14,285 nucleotides of DNA from positions 1-14,285 of the forward strand of contig CANHSD010000051.1 of the NCBI GenBank assembly GCA_947463105.1, in the 5' to 3' direction. The stretch is from Chitinophagaceae bacterium. GTDB lineage: Bacteria; Bacteroidota; Bacteroidia; Chitinophagales; Chitinophagaceae. The notes below the pieces were generated by a model. It was not told where the DNA came from. It did not search any database and saw only the letters and a program-made list of their open reading frames with translations. The translations under genes were made by a program, and so were the position numbers. Below are positions 13,792-14,285 of the stretch, in pieces (the stretch's first letter is position 1; the number at the start of each line of letters is the position of its first letter).

Positions 13792-14285
13792 ATGAGGTTT
13801 TTATTGGGTTTAACCAGAATTATTGTAGGCGGATTGTTCATTTTCAGTGGATTGATCAAGGCCAATGATCCACAGGGTTTGAGCTATAAAATGCAGGAGT
13901 TTTTTGAGATCTGGGGGATGGGATTTCTGGACGATTATACCCTTGTTTTTTCAATCCTGATGATTGCATTTGAAATCATTGCCGGTGTTGCTGTATTGTT
14001 AGGTTGGCAATTTCGTCTGTTCAGCTGGTTGCTTTTCATTCTTATTGTTTTCTTCACTTTCCTTACCGGTTATGCTGTTTTCTCTGGAAAAATCAAAGAA
14101 TGTGGTTGTTTCGGTGACTGCATAAAACTAACTGCAAATCAGTCTTTTATAAAAGACCTTGTGCTCTTTGTGATGATTGGTTTTCTATTGTACAAACGTG
14201 ATCAGGTTAAATCTTTGCTCAAGCCTGTTATGGCTGTTTTCAGTTTATTGATTATCAGTTTCTTTTCCTTTTGGATCCAGTTTTA
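13792..14285 (+). CDS. DoxX/MauE-like membrane protein (BT_3928-like), 3' end beyond the window
   Basis: The frame opens MRFLLGLTRIIVGGLFIFSG and stays open to the window edge (164 codons), so the gene is incomplete only because the window stops. Hydrophobic segments lie at about residues 3-22, 50-72, 76-98, 120-134 and 144-163. After the opening helix comes the DoxX signature FSGLIKANDPQGL (18-30). After the third comes a cysteine cluster ECGCFGDC (C104, C106, C110), typical of MauE-like and BT_3928-type members and suggestive of a redox or thiol role in the membrane; that role is inference. The start at 13792 is 10 bp after the DUF1599 stop. In Bacteroides, as I recall, this pair sits directly upstream of tpiA; what follows here is outside the window. 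Confidence 0.88.
   Translation, partial: MRFLLGLTRIIVGGLFIFSGLIKANDPQGLSYKMQEFFEIWGMGFLDDYTLVFSILMIAFEIIAGVAVLLGWQFRLFSWLLFILIVFFTFLTGYAVFSGKIKECGCFGDCIKLTANQSFIKDLVLFVMIGFLLYKRDQVKSLLKPVMAVFSLLIISFFSFWIQF

Noticed and set aside
1..14285. A defence system, CRISPR array, integron, insertion sequence or biosynthetic cluster
   Set aside because: No direct-repeat array, transposase, integrase, nuclease-toxin pair or modular synthase is encoded; the genes are core metabolism and envelope functions with uniform composition.

Overview
The window looks like ordinary chromosomal core sequence from a member of the Bacteroidota, most likely a Chitinophagaceae/Sphingobacteriia-type lineage. The pointers are the gene families (DUF4199, DUF1599, a BT_3928-like DoxX protein, a double-FKBP lipoprotein next to a DHH phosphoesterase and ndk), the lack of Shine-Dalgarno sequences before the starts, and several copies of the Bacteroidota -7 promoter element TAnnTTTG. 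Codon use and base composition look even across the window. I see no insertion sequence, prophage, CRISPR array or clear sign of recent transfer. The genus call is inference; no rRNA is present.

Layout. Positions 18-2726 (+) carry tpiA (glycolysis) and lepA (ribosome-associated GTPase). LepA ends tail-to-tail, overlapping by 4 nt, with a leftward block at 2723-7593. In transcription order that block is a dihydroorotase-like protein that has lost its metal ligands, a DUF4199 membrane protein, a polyprenol-phosphate-type GT2 glycosyltransferase, a GT4 glycosyltransferase and an exported protein of unknown function. The first four are very tightly packed (overlap 8 nt, abutting, 14 nt gap) and probably form one operon serving an envelope glycan or lipid function. 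Upstream of the block is a compact tRNA-Pro(GGG) unit with its own -7 box and terminator, then a leftward UbiD-family decarboxylase (7791-9629).

Positions 9786-12260 hold a divergent pair: ndk leftward, and an NrnA-like DHH phosphoesterase plus a double-FKBP lipoprotein rightward. Well-formed promoters lie between them and an intrinsic terminator closes each side. The FKBP gene converges on folP (12294-13124, -) across a shared hairpin terminator. The right end (13221-14285, +) carries a DUF1599 protein built from two copies of the same domain and the start of a DoxX/MauE-like membrane protein that runs off the window.

Functionally this is a mix of housekeeping genes (glycolysis, nucleotide balance, folate, translation, protein folding) and envelope-glycan genes. 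I did not find a new system. The points most worth a second look are the catalytically dead-looking dihydroorotase at the head of a glycosyltransferase operon, unusual residues in the folP substrate loop, and a terminator-like hairpin in the leader of the DUF1599 gene.
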